64,000 nucleotides of DNA from Blastomussa wellsi. Taxonomy: Eukaryota > Cnidaria > Anthozoa > Scleractinia > Plerogyridae. The stretch spans positions 27,122,281 to 27,186,280 of the forward strand of contig OX393566.1 of NCBI GenBank assembly GCA_947652115.1, read 5' to 3'. Positions 1-12,600 of this stretch are shown here, one piece after another. Below the pieces are notes generated by a model. It was not told the DNA's origin. It saw nothing but the letters and a program-made list of their open reading frames with translations, and did no database searches. A program made the translations under genes and the position numbers. The stretch's first letter is position 1. Every line of letters begins with the position of its first letter.

Positions 1-676
1 TTTAGTTTTTACAACTAATAATTATTGGGGACAGAGTGAGAACAAAGGTATACAAATAAGAGATTTAATAATATATACAACTGCAAAGGTTGTAGATAAC
101 AATTGTTGTTCCTGCTGTCCAAGGAATATAAAAATTACCCATATCATTATTGTTCATCAAATTCAATGTGAAGATATGCCTTGCAGGTAAATTCACCAAA
201 ACGTTAACAGTGGGAGTGCGGGAGTGCTTGTTGTATCTTTTAGGGGGTAAAATTGATGGATTGGTACCGCTTAGGGAACTTTAAGCTAAAAGTACCACCG
301 CTAGAGTTGTTGCGGTGCCTTTTAGGGAAATGACAGGAACTGTGTGTGACTCTGATGGTTTTTATTTGAAGTTTTCATTTATGTAATTTGGTGTTTTAAA
401 ATTGGTTTCTCCAGTAGAAGTAGTGGTACCTTTTAGGGTTGAAAATTTTGGGGCGCCACAGCCACTAATCGGGATTCTGGTACCTTTTAGGGGTACTTTC
501 CAAAATTTCCGACGAACACAACTGTCATTTTAATAGGGGAGTTCCCCCGGGGTTTTAACCCCAGAAAAAATAGATCCCTAATGATGTGACCATATCTGAT
601 GCCAAAACATGCTTTTACTTATAAATAGTCTTTCCCACAGGTGAACACAAAACTAACTGCATGCTGACATATCACA
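1..676. other. Region upstream of the ABCB6-type gene with a dispersed repeat
   Basis: No coding sequence was recognised. About 200-560 holds a degenerate repeat with recurring 'ccttttaggg' blocks, resembling the repeats near 18.3 kb and 35.6 kb. The gene's promoter and 5' UTR should lie here, but no TATA box or initiator could be supported. Confidence 0.4.
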
Positions 677-3600
677 ATGACTATATGTACTCAGTATTGT
701 GATTTCAATGAATCTCTGTCAAGTCATCTGTCCAAAGACTCTGGCCTTCCAAGATGCATTATGGGCACTGTACCCCCTGCTGTTCTGCTACTCTTTGTGA
801 TATCCCTTGCTTTGTTTCAATTGTTTAAAAGAAGAAGGACTTTACTGCAAGATATAGAGTCAATCTCTGTTGAAGAACTTATCAAAGAAGACAATGGAAT
901 TTGTGAATTGATAGAGAGTTCCATTCAGTGTGTTGACAACCCTGCAAAATTTGTCCATGGTGACAACCGTACCTCATTTTTCTACACATTTCAACAGTTC
1001 ATGCACATTTGTCTTGTGTTTGTTCCTGTCATTGACATTATAACCAAGGCTGCTATGGAACCAAAGAGACTACAAGGGTATGTTGTGGTTACTGATGGTG
1101 CAATGTTTCTGACATGGATGTTGGCATTTTTTGTTTTACGTGCTGAAAGTACGAGGTATTTCAAGGCTCGTGTTACCCGACATTCCTTTGGCCTATTGCT
1201 CTTTTGGTCACTGGCGTTTGTTATGGAGAATTTGGCTTTTATCTCGTGGAACAACCCTCATTGGTGGTTTGGTCGACAAACAAGGAACCAGGAAGCAGAG
1301 TTTGGTTTGTTTATAACACGTTATGCTATGATGGTTGTGATCTTTGTAATTGGATTAAAAGCACCAGGTCTTTATCAGCCACTGCCAGTTCCTGTCATAG
1401 AAGAGCCACAATTTTTGGAAGGATCATCAGTAAGCAAATTTGATTATCTTGTTTCAAAACGTTAATGTCAAGGACATCAACATAGTTGGGTTTAAAATCC
1501 CTTTCTTTTTCATTGGTCAGGAAATGTATTTATTATTGCAGAAAAGTTATTCAGTTACTAATATTAGTACACAGTAATATTTATTGTATAACATAATGTA
1601 ATATTTGGCTTTTTTACTCTGGAAATGATGATTGCATCTTACTATTGTACAATTAATGAGTACCGGTAATTATGCTTCAAATTGTTTTTTGCGTATTGTT
1701 TCTAGGCTTTAGATCGAAGGGGACAGTCAGCATTTAAAGGTTTCTGGCAGAAAATGAAGCTGCTGGGGCCATTCTTGTGGCCTGCAGACAGGTAGAAGTA
1801 AATAGTGTGTGGACAATGCAAATCAAAATGACAATGTTCTTTGTAGATTTATTCTGTTTTTGTATTTTTTTTATTTACGTTTTGCTTATTTGCATTTTTT
1901 AATGTGTATTTTCTTGTTCTTTTTTTTTTCTCGGATTAACCTGGCCCACCTCGATTAGAGCTCAGGGATGTAGCTAAGGGCCGGCTACCGGCTAATTTCA
2001 CCAGCTGAAAGAGAGCTTATCACCAGCTTAAATTTAAAGAAATTTTCCAGGTACAACGGTCAGAAAAGCCGGCCAAGCTTGTTTGTGAGCCAGCATTGTA
2101 AATTCTTAGCTACATCCCTGAGTGCTGCTACTTTGTTGTTGTTGTTGTTGTTTTTATGTTGTCTTTATAAATACAAAAATATTCTTGTTACTAGGTACCT
2201 GCAGGTTAAGGTGGTTGTGTGTTTTCTTATTCTGGGAGTTGGCCGAGCTGTGAATGTTCTTGTTCCATATATGTATAAAATAATAGGTAAGTTGATTCAA
2301 AATAAAGGTCCGGCTGCCTGGGACAAGTACATTTTCCAGTAGGGAAAGTAACTTTCTCTGCTCACTTGCCTGATGGACAAGAGCCCAGTAAAGTTGTAAA
2401 AAAGCTGTTTTAAAAAATATCAGTAAAATCTAGACGCATTAGTTCATGGGTAATCAGAGGTTTTATTTGACTGTTTGAAGCTTCGTGAAAGCTAGAAGGA
2501 AAACCTAGGGAAAATCTCTTTTGCCAGTTCCAGTCCAACATGTGTGAACGTCACCCTACAAGGCATTGTTATGTATGCCACCTGAGGTAAAAAATTTGTT
2601 ATTGTACATGTACAGGGAGTTGGATCAGACTAAGCCAAATGCAAGGCTTAACCAAGTGTATTTTTTCTTGTTTTTTTTTTTGGCTGGGTAAGGGAAATTC
2701 ATGAATTATTAATGAGTTTTAGAACCTGGGCAAGGGATTAAAGTGCCTAGCAAGCAAAATTTGAGAGTTGCCCCAAAGGGCAAGCTAGAAATAAAGTCTT
2801 TTTTTCGAGCCCTGGTTATGATCGTAGTTATCATCCACTACCATACCATACCATACCATACACTTTATTTATTAGAGTAGCTCTATTGAGCTAATATCTC
2901 CGAGAAAGAAAAATACATCAATGTATTTATGAAGTCTCAATTGAACCTATTAGGGTTGCCAGTTAAGTAATAGCCAGCTACCAGCAATAATCTCAATCTG
3001 TTTCATGATCTTGTCTGGCCTCGTGATCTGATTCTGAAATGATCATGGCAACATCAGCTTCTAAAGTTTCCAACAAAAAACACCTACCTCAAAACATGGC
3101 GACAACTATTCCTAAAACTTCTGTATTGTATAATTTATTCTTTGCAAGATGTTTTTACCGTCTGTACGCATGAAGTAAAATTGGTTGCTCAGTGGCAAAT
3201 TGCAATTAAAATAATTAGATTTTGTAGTAGATTAGGTGTGTTCTTGTTGAATAGCCAAACATAAGGATCAAAATTATTGTTATGAGACCTGACCTACATA
3301 TTTTTTTATACATGTATCTATTTTATGCTTCATTTTTATCTTAGGTTCAAATTTTATTTTTCTAATGTTTGATAATGAGTTTGAAACAAAGGAAACTAAA
3401 ATTTGAAGCAACCTTGCATAAAATTGAACCACAATACATATTTAAATTTTTTATTTTTGTTGTTCCAATTGGGACCCTACCCACCCTAACTGAAATAGCC
3501 TAACCTACTGAACTTTTCCCTGTAGTTAACTGTTATTATTTGGCAAGTGCTAAGCAAGCTTACTCTGCCAGTGAAACAGAATGATATTTTGGTGTCATTT

Positions 3601-6600
3601 CAGTGAACAACCTTACACCAGGAAATGTTGTGATAACAGACCCTTGGCATATGATTCTGATTTACGTGGCGTTAAGATTTTTACAAGGAGGCGGCACAGG
3701 TGGTATCGGCTTATTGAGCAACATCAAGGCCTTCTTGTGGATCAAGATTCAACAGTTCACTAGTAGGACACTTCAAGTGCGACTTTTTGCTCATCTTCAC
3801 AGGTGAAATACATGACTGTGTCTTCAGGAATAAAGGCTATGTCTTTACTAAGCCAAACAAATTTGAAAATGCAACCTTTTTCTCAAGATGGCCTTCTGTC
3901 AACACTAAAATGTCATTTTCAGTCATTGAAAAATTATGGAACTTTTTCTTAAAATGTTCTCCAAAGTGGATAAATTTGAAAATGCCAGCTTGGTGTGTAA
4001 GCATGGATGACAAAAACAGAAGGTTTTGAGAACATCACATCACAACAGTCAACGAAACCCTTGTCTGGTCATTCGGGGACAAGCAGATTTCTTTCTATGC
4101 TAATTTGCCCAACAGGCAAGGGCTCAGACAAGTTGTAAAATATTGAAAATACCAGTAAAATCATGGGTAATCAAAGGTTTTATTTGACTGTTTGAAGCTT
4201 AACAAAAGCTAGAAGGAACACCAAGCCATGGTGAGGCTACTATGAATGAAGTTGACACAGCCTCCTCAGTGTGATCTTTGGTTCACAAGGCAGTAAAACC
4301 TCCTTATAATCCAGTTCATCCCCAAAAATACCACAACCTTGCCATGCTCTCACATGTTTGAAAATTTCCCTAAATATAGATTTAGCCAAGCCTAAAAGCA
4401 GAGCTGGTTCTTAATAATTTCTGTACTAGCGTGGGCAACTACTGTAGAAAAATTCCTTCCAGAAGCGAAAAAATTGGACCTGAGCCCACGATCAATGAAA
4501 CAATAATACCTGGTCAACGGTCAACTTTAAAAAAAAATGTGTCACCTTGATGAGTTCTAAATCTTAGCCCGTGATCTGGTGATGTGATTCTGGTCAGTGG
4601 ATGCCTTCTTTTGACAGCTGTCAATTGACCATAACATAGCAAAGATATAAGCTTCTAGTAACCTTATTAACTAGGTTGAACTCTCTGAATTATAACCACC
4701 ATATTGTCATTTGGGGCGATGTCGTACAGACAGACGTATTTTGCATGCACCTGCGAGCATGCCTCTTGCCATTTTGACCATGAGAAATGAAAGGCATGGT
4801 TCTCCTTTGTGTACCTTGAATGCGTGCTTGGTTCTCTTATTTCTATAAGTATGGGGCTCAGCTCTGTAGCCCTTCAGGCCATCGGAGCTCTGCTATAATG
4901 CATAATTTACTAACTAAACTAGTTTTTTAAAAACACCAAACAACACATTTACATTGACTACCTCTAGCAGATCTCTCACTGGTATTATAAAATAATACTG
5001 TTTGTCTTATGTTATACAGCCTGTCTCTTAACTGGCATCTTAATCGTAAAACTGGAGAAGTAATCAGAATGGTGGATCGAGGTGCCAACAGTATTTATAA
5101 TCTGTTAAAGTAAGGCACTGCATGTTAACTGCTCGAGTTTGCAATAATGTGCAATTTGAATAAAACATTGTCAGTAAGAAATGTTCAGTTGATTAAAAGA
5201 AGTTAATTTGCCACTGGATGCAAACATTTCAAATAGATAATCACTTTTGAAAAAGGGCAGTTATTTTGATTGATTTATTTCATTATATCAATTAATCAAT
5301 TTATTTATTTATTAGTTTCTTTCTTTGCTTTTTATTTGTTTTACTTAAAATAATAATAATCTCTATTGAGGAAACTTTTTCATGTACATGTATTGGGTTT
5401 TCAAAAGGACCTCAAGACCTACTTTATATTTAATATTTAATTGAAGGTCCATTGCATCACAATATTATACAATATCTCTGAACATGTTTTAACCTGGGCT
5501 TTCCTAAATCAAGGCCACTTGAAAGGTTTTCTGGTATAATTATTGTTTTCAAGAGATTAATGTTAGGTACAGTACATGTAGTTGTGACTTGTTTAAAGTC
5601 AACTGCACAATTCAAGTGATTTACATTTTATCTCGCTTGTTGTGTGGCTTGTCTGTCCTTTAGTGCCTTTTGTTGGCCTTGGCACCAGCTGGCGACTTGA
5701 TAAAAATTTTTGGTCACCTCCTTCTGGTGGTGGAACTCACTACAATCATAGATTAACAAAAGAATCCCTTTCAAAGATAGTGCCAAGATAAAAGACAGTG
5801 TTTGGCAAGGGCATCCAAATTTCATGTCAGTTTAATAACACCTTGGCCGAAAATCAAAGCTAAATATAAATTTGACGTAGAGATACTTGTGTATCATGCC
5901 TAGCAAGGTGAAACAAACCCAGAAATAGTTAGTTGCCTACTAGTGACCAGGAAGGCACAATTTTGTACCCTGTATTATGTAACATGTGCAATGTCCGGTG
6001 TTTTTCTCATAGCTACCTTTTGTTCAACATTTTCCCTACATTTGCCGACATCGGTGTAGCAGTTGTTTATTTCATCATTGCTTTCAACGTCTGGTTTGGG
6101 TTGATTGTCTTCTCGACCATGGCTCTATACATTGGTGAGATGTACTTCCAATCATTATTCTATACCATCAAGATATGAAATAAGTAAAAATATAAATTAA
6201 GTACTTAGTACAATTAAATAAGCTACAGCTCAAAAATTACACCTTTCGATCTAAAATTTGGTGGAAAGTATCTCTGTATTACTCTACATTTTTGTTGCTG
6301 GTGTGGATCATTAGTAGCTCAGAAATTAGCAATTCTTTGCAACATACCCATTAACATTGCTCTGTAAGTAAGTATGATTAAATAATTATACAGCTTGAAT
6401 ATTACGAACTGAGAAGCAAAAGTGAAATAATAACTTGGCAAAAATGATTATACAACTAACAGTAAAATTTTAAAGCAGGACCTATAATTTGTTGCTAGTA
6501 GAACATGAACAAAATATATTTGCTTGAATTTTTTATCTCGGTTAATAAATCATTTTATTCAGCTGCTACAGTGCTGATAACTGAGTGGCGAACTAAATTT

Positions 6601-9600
6601 AGACGTGAGATGAATGAGAAGGACAATGCAGCCAAAGCTAAAGCTGTCGACTCCCTCTTGAACTTTGAAACTGTAAGTTGAAAACTAAGCTGTTAAGTTT
6701 TGTTTAGTTTTTACCCTCAGTACAGTTTGGGATTTTCCTTTGTTCTGGAGTATTGTGATATAACTATGATAAAATAACTATGATAAAATTCAAATTGTAC
6801 CACTGAAAACATAGTCAGATATGTACCACCCACCTATAATTTTATTTACTTGTTGAAGGTTTGGTTTTGTGCCAAAAAGGCATTGTGTTTTTATGGGTTT
6901 ATCAACACTTCCTACATTAACTTCATGGCAGCATTCCAGTTATTTGCCATGTATTTGGTGTTATTATTCAACAAATTGCCACTTCAAGAAGAGATTGTTA
7001 TCCGTAGTCTGAGTCGGCTAAGTATCAGGTGATATTCCATGCAATTTTGCAGGATAATTGTTTATTATATTAACCTAGGTGATGATTTTTTTTATTTTCA
7101 ACATCTATCACCTTGTCAATGTATTGATATTATAATGGAAATTGAACGTTGATCACAGTCATTTGCTCCAGGTGAAGTACTACAGTGGAGAGGACTTTGA
7201 AGTGGAGAGACTGAACCTTGCTATTCAGGACTACCAGGTATACTGACTGCACATCAATTATTGCAGCGGCGGCTTGCCAACCCATTTAGCACTGTACCTG
7301 ATCATGAGCTATTGGTGCAATCTTACTTTCAGAAATGTGAATGGGACACAAATGCATCCCTTGCTCTTTTGAACACGGCACAGAACTCAATCATCACTGC
7401 TGGACTCTTGGCTGGCACACTGTACTGTGGCAAGTTGGTGGTGGAGGGACAGCTAGGGGTGGGTATATTGCGTGACCTCAGAGTGTTCATTGAAGAGAAT
7501 GGAACCTGACCATTCTCATCCCCAGAGCTGCTTGAACCAGGAACAGCTGGCTCTGGGGAAACATGAAACAAATTAACCATTTTTTAATCCCTTAAGGACG
7601 TTTGCGCTAATTGTTTGTGCAAATCATTACTGCACACAATTTTTCACACCACATCCATCAAGTGTGCGCGCTGAGGAAAAACAAAGGGCAAGAAGCCGTT
7701 TTGTAGCTTTGCTGATAGTTTAATCTCTTAAATGGTCGATGACCCCTACTTTTTTCCATGAACTGATTTTATTTACAATTCTCGGCAGATTGTCAAAAAA
7801 TGAACAATCAATCAATGTGGGAAGTTAAAAAATTTTGAAGCTTTCTGCCCACAGGTCATCGAATCCTGCCATCTTGCGGCTGTTAGGCGAGTGGAAATGT
7901 GGTCGCTAAATGCAAAGTTTTTCTTTAAGGAACCACACTAATTGAATAAATTCACTTTATGGGTCCATTTAATAAACTACATTTGACAGAGATATGTTCA
8001 TTTCAAAGATTTATTTGCAATATTTTTGTGTTTACAGACACTAGCCGTATCCGGTAACGAAGCGCAAGTTTTCAGATTTAGGGTGTTCTTCTGGGCATGT
8101 TATCTTCAAAATGAAGTTGGTGACCCCCAATTTTTTTTTGCATTTCTGACATCAGTTACTCATTGTCTTACAGTGGTGAGAGTTTCAGAAAAAAATCAAT
8201 GGTAGAAACTTTTTGTGCGAACGTCCTTAAATGGTTGATTTGATTGAACTCCCTTTCTTATATTCTAGCCAATAATCATGTGTCCCCAGAGCCACTAGCT
8301 CCTCATGCACAGGCCCAGCTGAGCAGTAAGAGGGACAAGTGGCTCTGGGGACCAGAAGGGAGGTTTTCACTAAAGGGATTGGGACTTGTTCACTAAAAGG
8401 ACTGGGACCTGAATGACCAAAACATGATTGAGCCTGTTTTTTGTTTTTGGTTTGTTTGTTGTTTATTTTATCAATATGTACGCTTAAATCCAATGTAGGT
8501 TGGAGATTTTGTCTTGTTTGTTACATATACCCTTCAACTTTACACACCTCTGAACTATTTTGGTACATACTACAGGTAAGGCAGTTATGTTTTAAAGGCT
8601 AAAACAACCTTCATAAATCAGTAACTTTGACTACTCATCCAGAAAAAACTTAGCTGGTAAAAATATGCCATTATTCATTTTGAAATTACCCTTTGTCTTT
8701 GTTTGATGGTGAAAATGTTAGAGCAAATCAGCTCACTTTCAGCTGGTAAAATTGGCCAGTATCCCTGGTAGAGAAAGGGTAAAGCCTCTAAATTCAAGCT
8801 TTGTAGCCCGTGAGGCCTGGGCTAATCCCTGTTTCCAAAGCATGAAGTGACTAGGAGTATTTCTACTCTCCTCTGGATGAAATTGACTAGTTCGGTGCAG
8901 GGTTACCACTAGCTAATTTCCCAGGCAGCCATTTAAACGCCTGGCTTGATTGAGGTACCATTTGTACGGGAGCATGGGCTCCAGCTTGGGCTTCAACCAG
9001 TGCACATTAGGGTTAGGGTAATTCACTGCAGAGTGCATGTAGCAGTGGCATTGCCTATCTTATTCACTGCAGAGTGCATGTAGCACTGCCATTGCCTATC
9101 TTATTCACTGCAGAGTGCATGTAGCACTGCCATTCCCTATCTTATTCACTACAGAGTGCATGTAGCACTGCCATTGCCTATCTTATTCACTGCAGAGTGC
9201 ATGTAGCACTGTCATTGCCTATCTTATTCACTGCAGAGTGCATGTAGCACTGCCATTGCCTATCTTATTCACTGCAGAGTGCATGTAGCACTGCCATTGC
9301 CTATCTTATTCACTACAGAGTGCATGTAGCACTGTCATTGCCTATCTTATTCACTGCAGAGTGCATGTAGCACTGGCATTGCCTATCTTATTCACTACAG
9401 AGTGCATGTAGCACTGTCATTGCCTATCTTATTCACTACAGAGTGCATGTAGCACTGCCATTCCCTATCTTATTCACTACAGAGTGCATGTAGCACTGGC
9501 ATTGCCTATCTTATTCACTGCAGAGTGCATGTAGCACTGCCATTGCCTATCTTATTCACTACAGAGTGCATGTAGCACTGCCATTGCCTATCTTATTCAC

Positions 9601-12600
9601 TACAGAGTGCATGTAGCACTGCCATTGCCTATCTTATTCACTGCAGAGTGCATGTAGCACTGTCATTGCCTATCTTATTCACTACAGAGTGCATGTAGCA
9701 CTGCCATTGCCTATCTTATTCACTGCAGAGTGCATGTAGCACTGCCATTGCCTATCTTATTCACTGCAGAGTGCATGTAGCACTGTCATTCCCTATCTTA
9801 TTCACTACAGAGTGCATGTAGCACTGCCATTCCCTATCTTATTCACTGCAGACTGCATGTAGCACTGCCATTCCCTATCTTATTCACTGCAGACTGCATG
9901 TAGCACTGCCATTACCTATCTTATTCACTGCAGAGTGCATGTAGCACTGCCATTCCCTATCTTATTCACTGCAGACTGCATGTAGCACTGTCATTGCCTA
10001 TCTTATTCACTGCAGAGTGCATGTAGCACTGCCATTACCTATCTTATTCACTACAGAGTGCATGTAGCACTGCCATTACCTATCTTATTCACTGCAGACT
10101 GCATGTAGCACTGCCATTCCCTATCTTATTCACTGCAGAGTGCATGTAGCACTGTCATTGCCTATCTTATTCACTGCAGAGTGCATGTAGCACTGTCATT
10201 GCCTATCTTATTCACTGCAGAGTGCATGTAGCACTGCCATTGCCTATCTTATTCACTGCAGAGTGCATGTAGCACTGCCATTGCCTATCTTATTCACTGC
10301 AGACTGCATGTAGCACTGCCATTCCCTATCTTATTCACTGCAGAGTGCATGTAGCACTGTCATTGCCTATCTTATTCACTGCAGAGTGCATGTAGCACTG
10401 CCATTGCCTATCTTATTCACTGCAGAGTGCATGTAGCACTGTCATTGCCTATCTTATTCACTGCAGAGTGCATGTAGCACTGCCATTGCCTATCTTATTC
10501 ACTGCAGACTGCATGTAGCACTGCCATTCCCTATCTTATTCACTGCAGAGTGCATGTAGCACTGTCATTGCCTATCTTATTCACTGCAGAGTGCATGTAG
10601 CACTGCCATTGCCTATCTTATTCACTGCAGAGTGCATGTAGCACTGTCATTGCCTATCTTATTCACTGCAGAGTGCATGTAGCACTGCCATTGCCTATCT
10701 TATTCACTGCAGAGTGCATGTAGCACTGCCATTGCCTATCTTATTCACTGCAGACTGCATGTAGCACTGCCATTGCCTATCTTATTCACTGCAGAGTGCA
10801 TGTAGCACTGTCATTGCCTATCTTATTCACTGCAGAGTGCATGTAGCACTGCCATTGCCTATCTTATTCACTGCAGAGTGCATGTAGCACTGCCATTCCC
10901 TATCTTATTCACTGCAGAGTGCATGTAGCACTGCCATTCCCTATCTTATTCACTGCAGAGTGCATGTAGCAGTGTCATTGCCTATCTTATTTACTACAGA
11001 GTGCATGTAGTAGTGCCATATTTTGCCACAACTCAACTTTTTTCTTTCAGAATGATTCAACAATCGTTTATTGACATGGAGAATATGTTTGACTTGTTTC
11101 AGCAGAAAAGACAGGTGATTGGACAGATTTTGCATTTATAGTTGATGCTGTTTCTTTATCTTTATCTTATTTTCATTCGTCTAGTTCTAATATTAACTTT
11201 GTATGGGGCTTTGGCCTCTTGTATACCATCCAAATGTTTTATTTTAGTTTGCCATCACTTTAGTAGATCTTGCATTAAATTGTAACAAATAAATTTTGAC
11301 TAAGTACTAATGATGAGAAATTATATCCAGTGATGTCATTAAGACAAGATTGCATCTGTGTCAGCAATAGAATCACACATTTTCATTAACAATTGTAGTG
11401 ATTTTCCTCAGCTCTTGTAGTAATTAACTTTATGCCATGTAAATATTGTTATCTATTTGTATTTTTTTTAATTGAGTAGGCTGATCACGCATAATCTTTT
11501 TAGTGTCTCTTCGGTCTCGTCGCCACTTTTCTTTCTATAATTTGATTAATTTCACTTTTCACTATAATATTATTAACCCATTGATGTCCGTAGATTTTTG
11601 GAAAATGCGCTTTTTGTGAGCTAAATCTACCCCTATATACTCAAAACTTCGTTTGCAACGTGAAAACATGAATGTCTTTCCACGAGCAATGTTGCTCATG
11701 GCCAGTTTTGGCCGTCACAGGAGCATATGGGTTAATTACCTTGTAATGTATTCTGTCTGGCAAAATAAAAAAATAAAATAAATTAAAGCGTGCATTCAAG
11801 TAGTTTATCTTGTTGTAATATTAGGTACTGTTTAAATTGGCATTAACAATGTTGTTATTCATATTGTGGATGCCTGCAGGTACTAGATGAACCGCATGCT
11901 CGAGATATTCGAGTGCCCAGTGGTCTGATAAAATTTCAACATGTCAACTTTTCTTACCTTCCAGAGTGAGTTTTGCTGTTTGATTGATTTCAAACTATAT
12001 ATCAGAAGCAGGAATTTCATGATGAGAGTTTGTAGAAGTTTTATTTTCTGTCCTTGTAATCAGTTCCATGTTCTTCCTCACTTCCTGATTGATTCCTGTC
12101 ATTTATCGAGTAATGTTCTACTGTAATGTTGTACTGTAATGTTCTACTGTAATGTTCTACTGTAATGTTCTACTGTAATGTTGTACTGTAATGTTGTACT
12201 GTAATGTTGTACTGTAATGTTCTACTGTAATGTTGTACTGTAATGTTGTACTGTGATGTTCTACTGTAATGTTGTACTGTAATGTTCTACTGTAATGTTG
12301 TACTGTAATGTTGTACTGTAATGTTGTACTGTAATGTTCTACTGTCATGTTCTACTGTAATGTTCTACTGTAATGTTCTACTGTAATGTTCTACTGTAAT
12401 GTTGTACTGTAATGTTCTACTGTAATGTTGTACTGTAATGTTGTACTGTAATGTTCTACTGTAATGTTGTACTGTAATGTTGTACTGTAATGTTCTACTG
12501 TAATGTTCTACTGTAATGTTCTACTGTAATGTTGTACTGTAATGTTCTGTGTACGTTTTTATTGTCAGTGAGATTAAAGGACCAATTAACATTTCTGTAC

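Noticed and set aside
12157..12348. Minus-strand reading frame of Y/T/Q-rich repeats
   Set aside because: It is the 13-bp minisatellite translated; the period is not a multiple of three, so every frame stays open.
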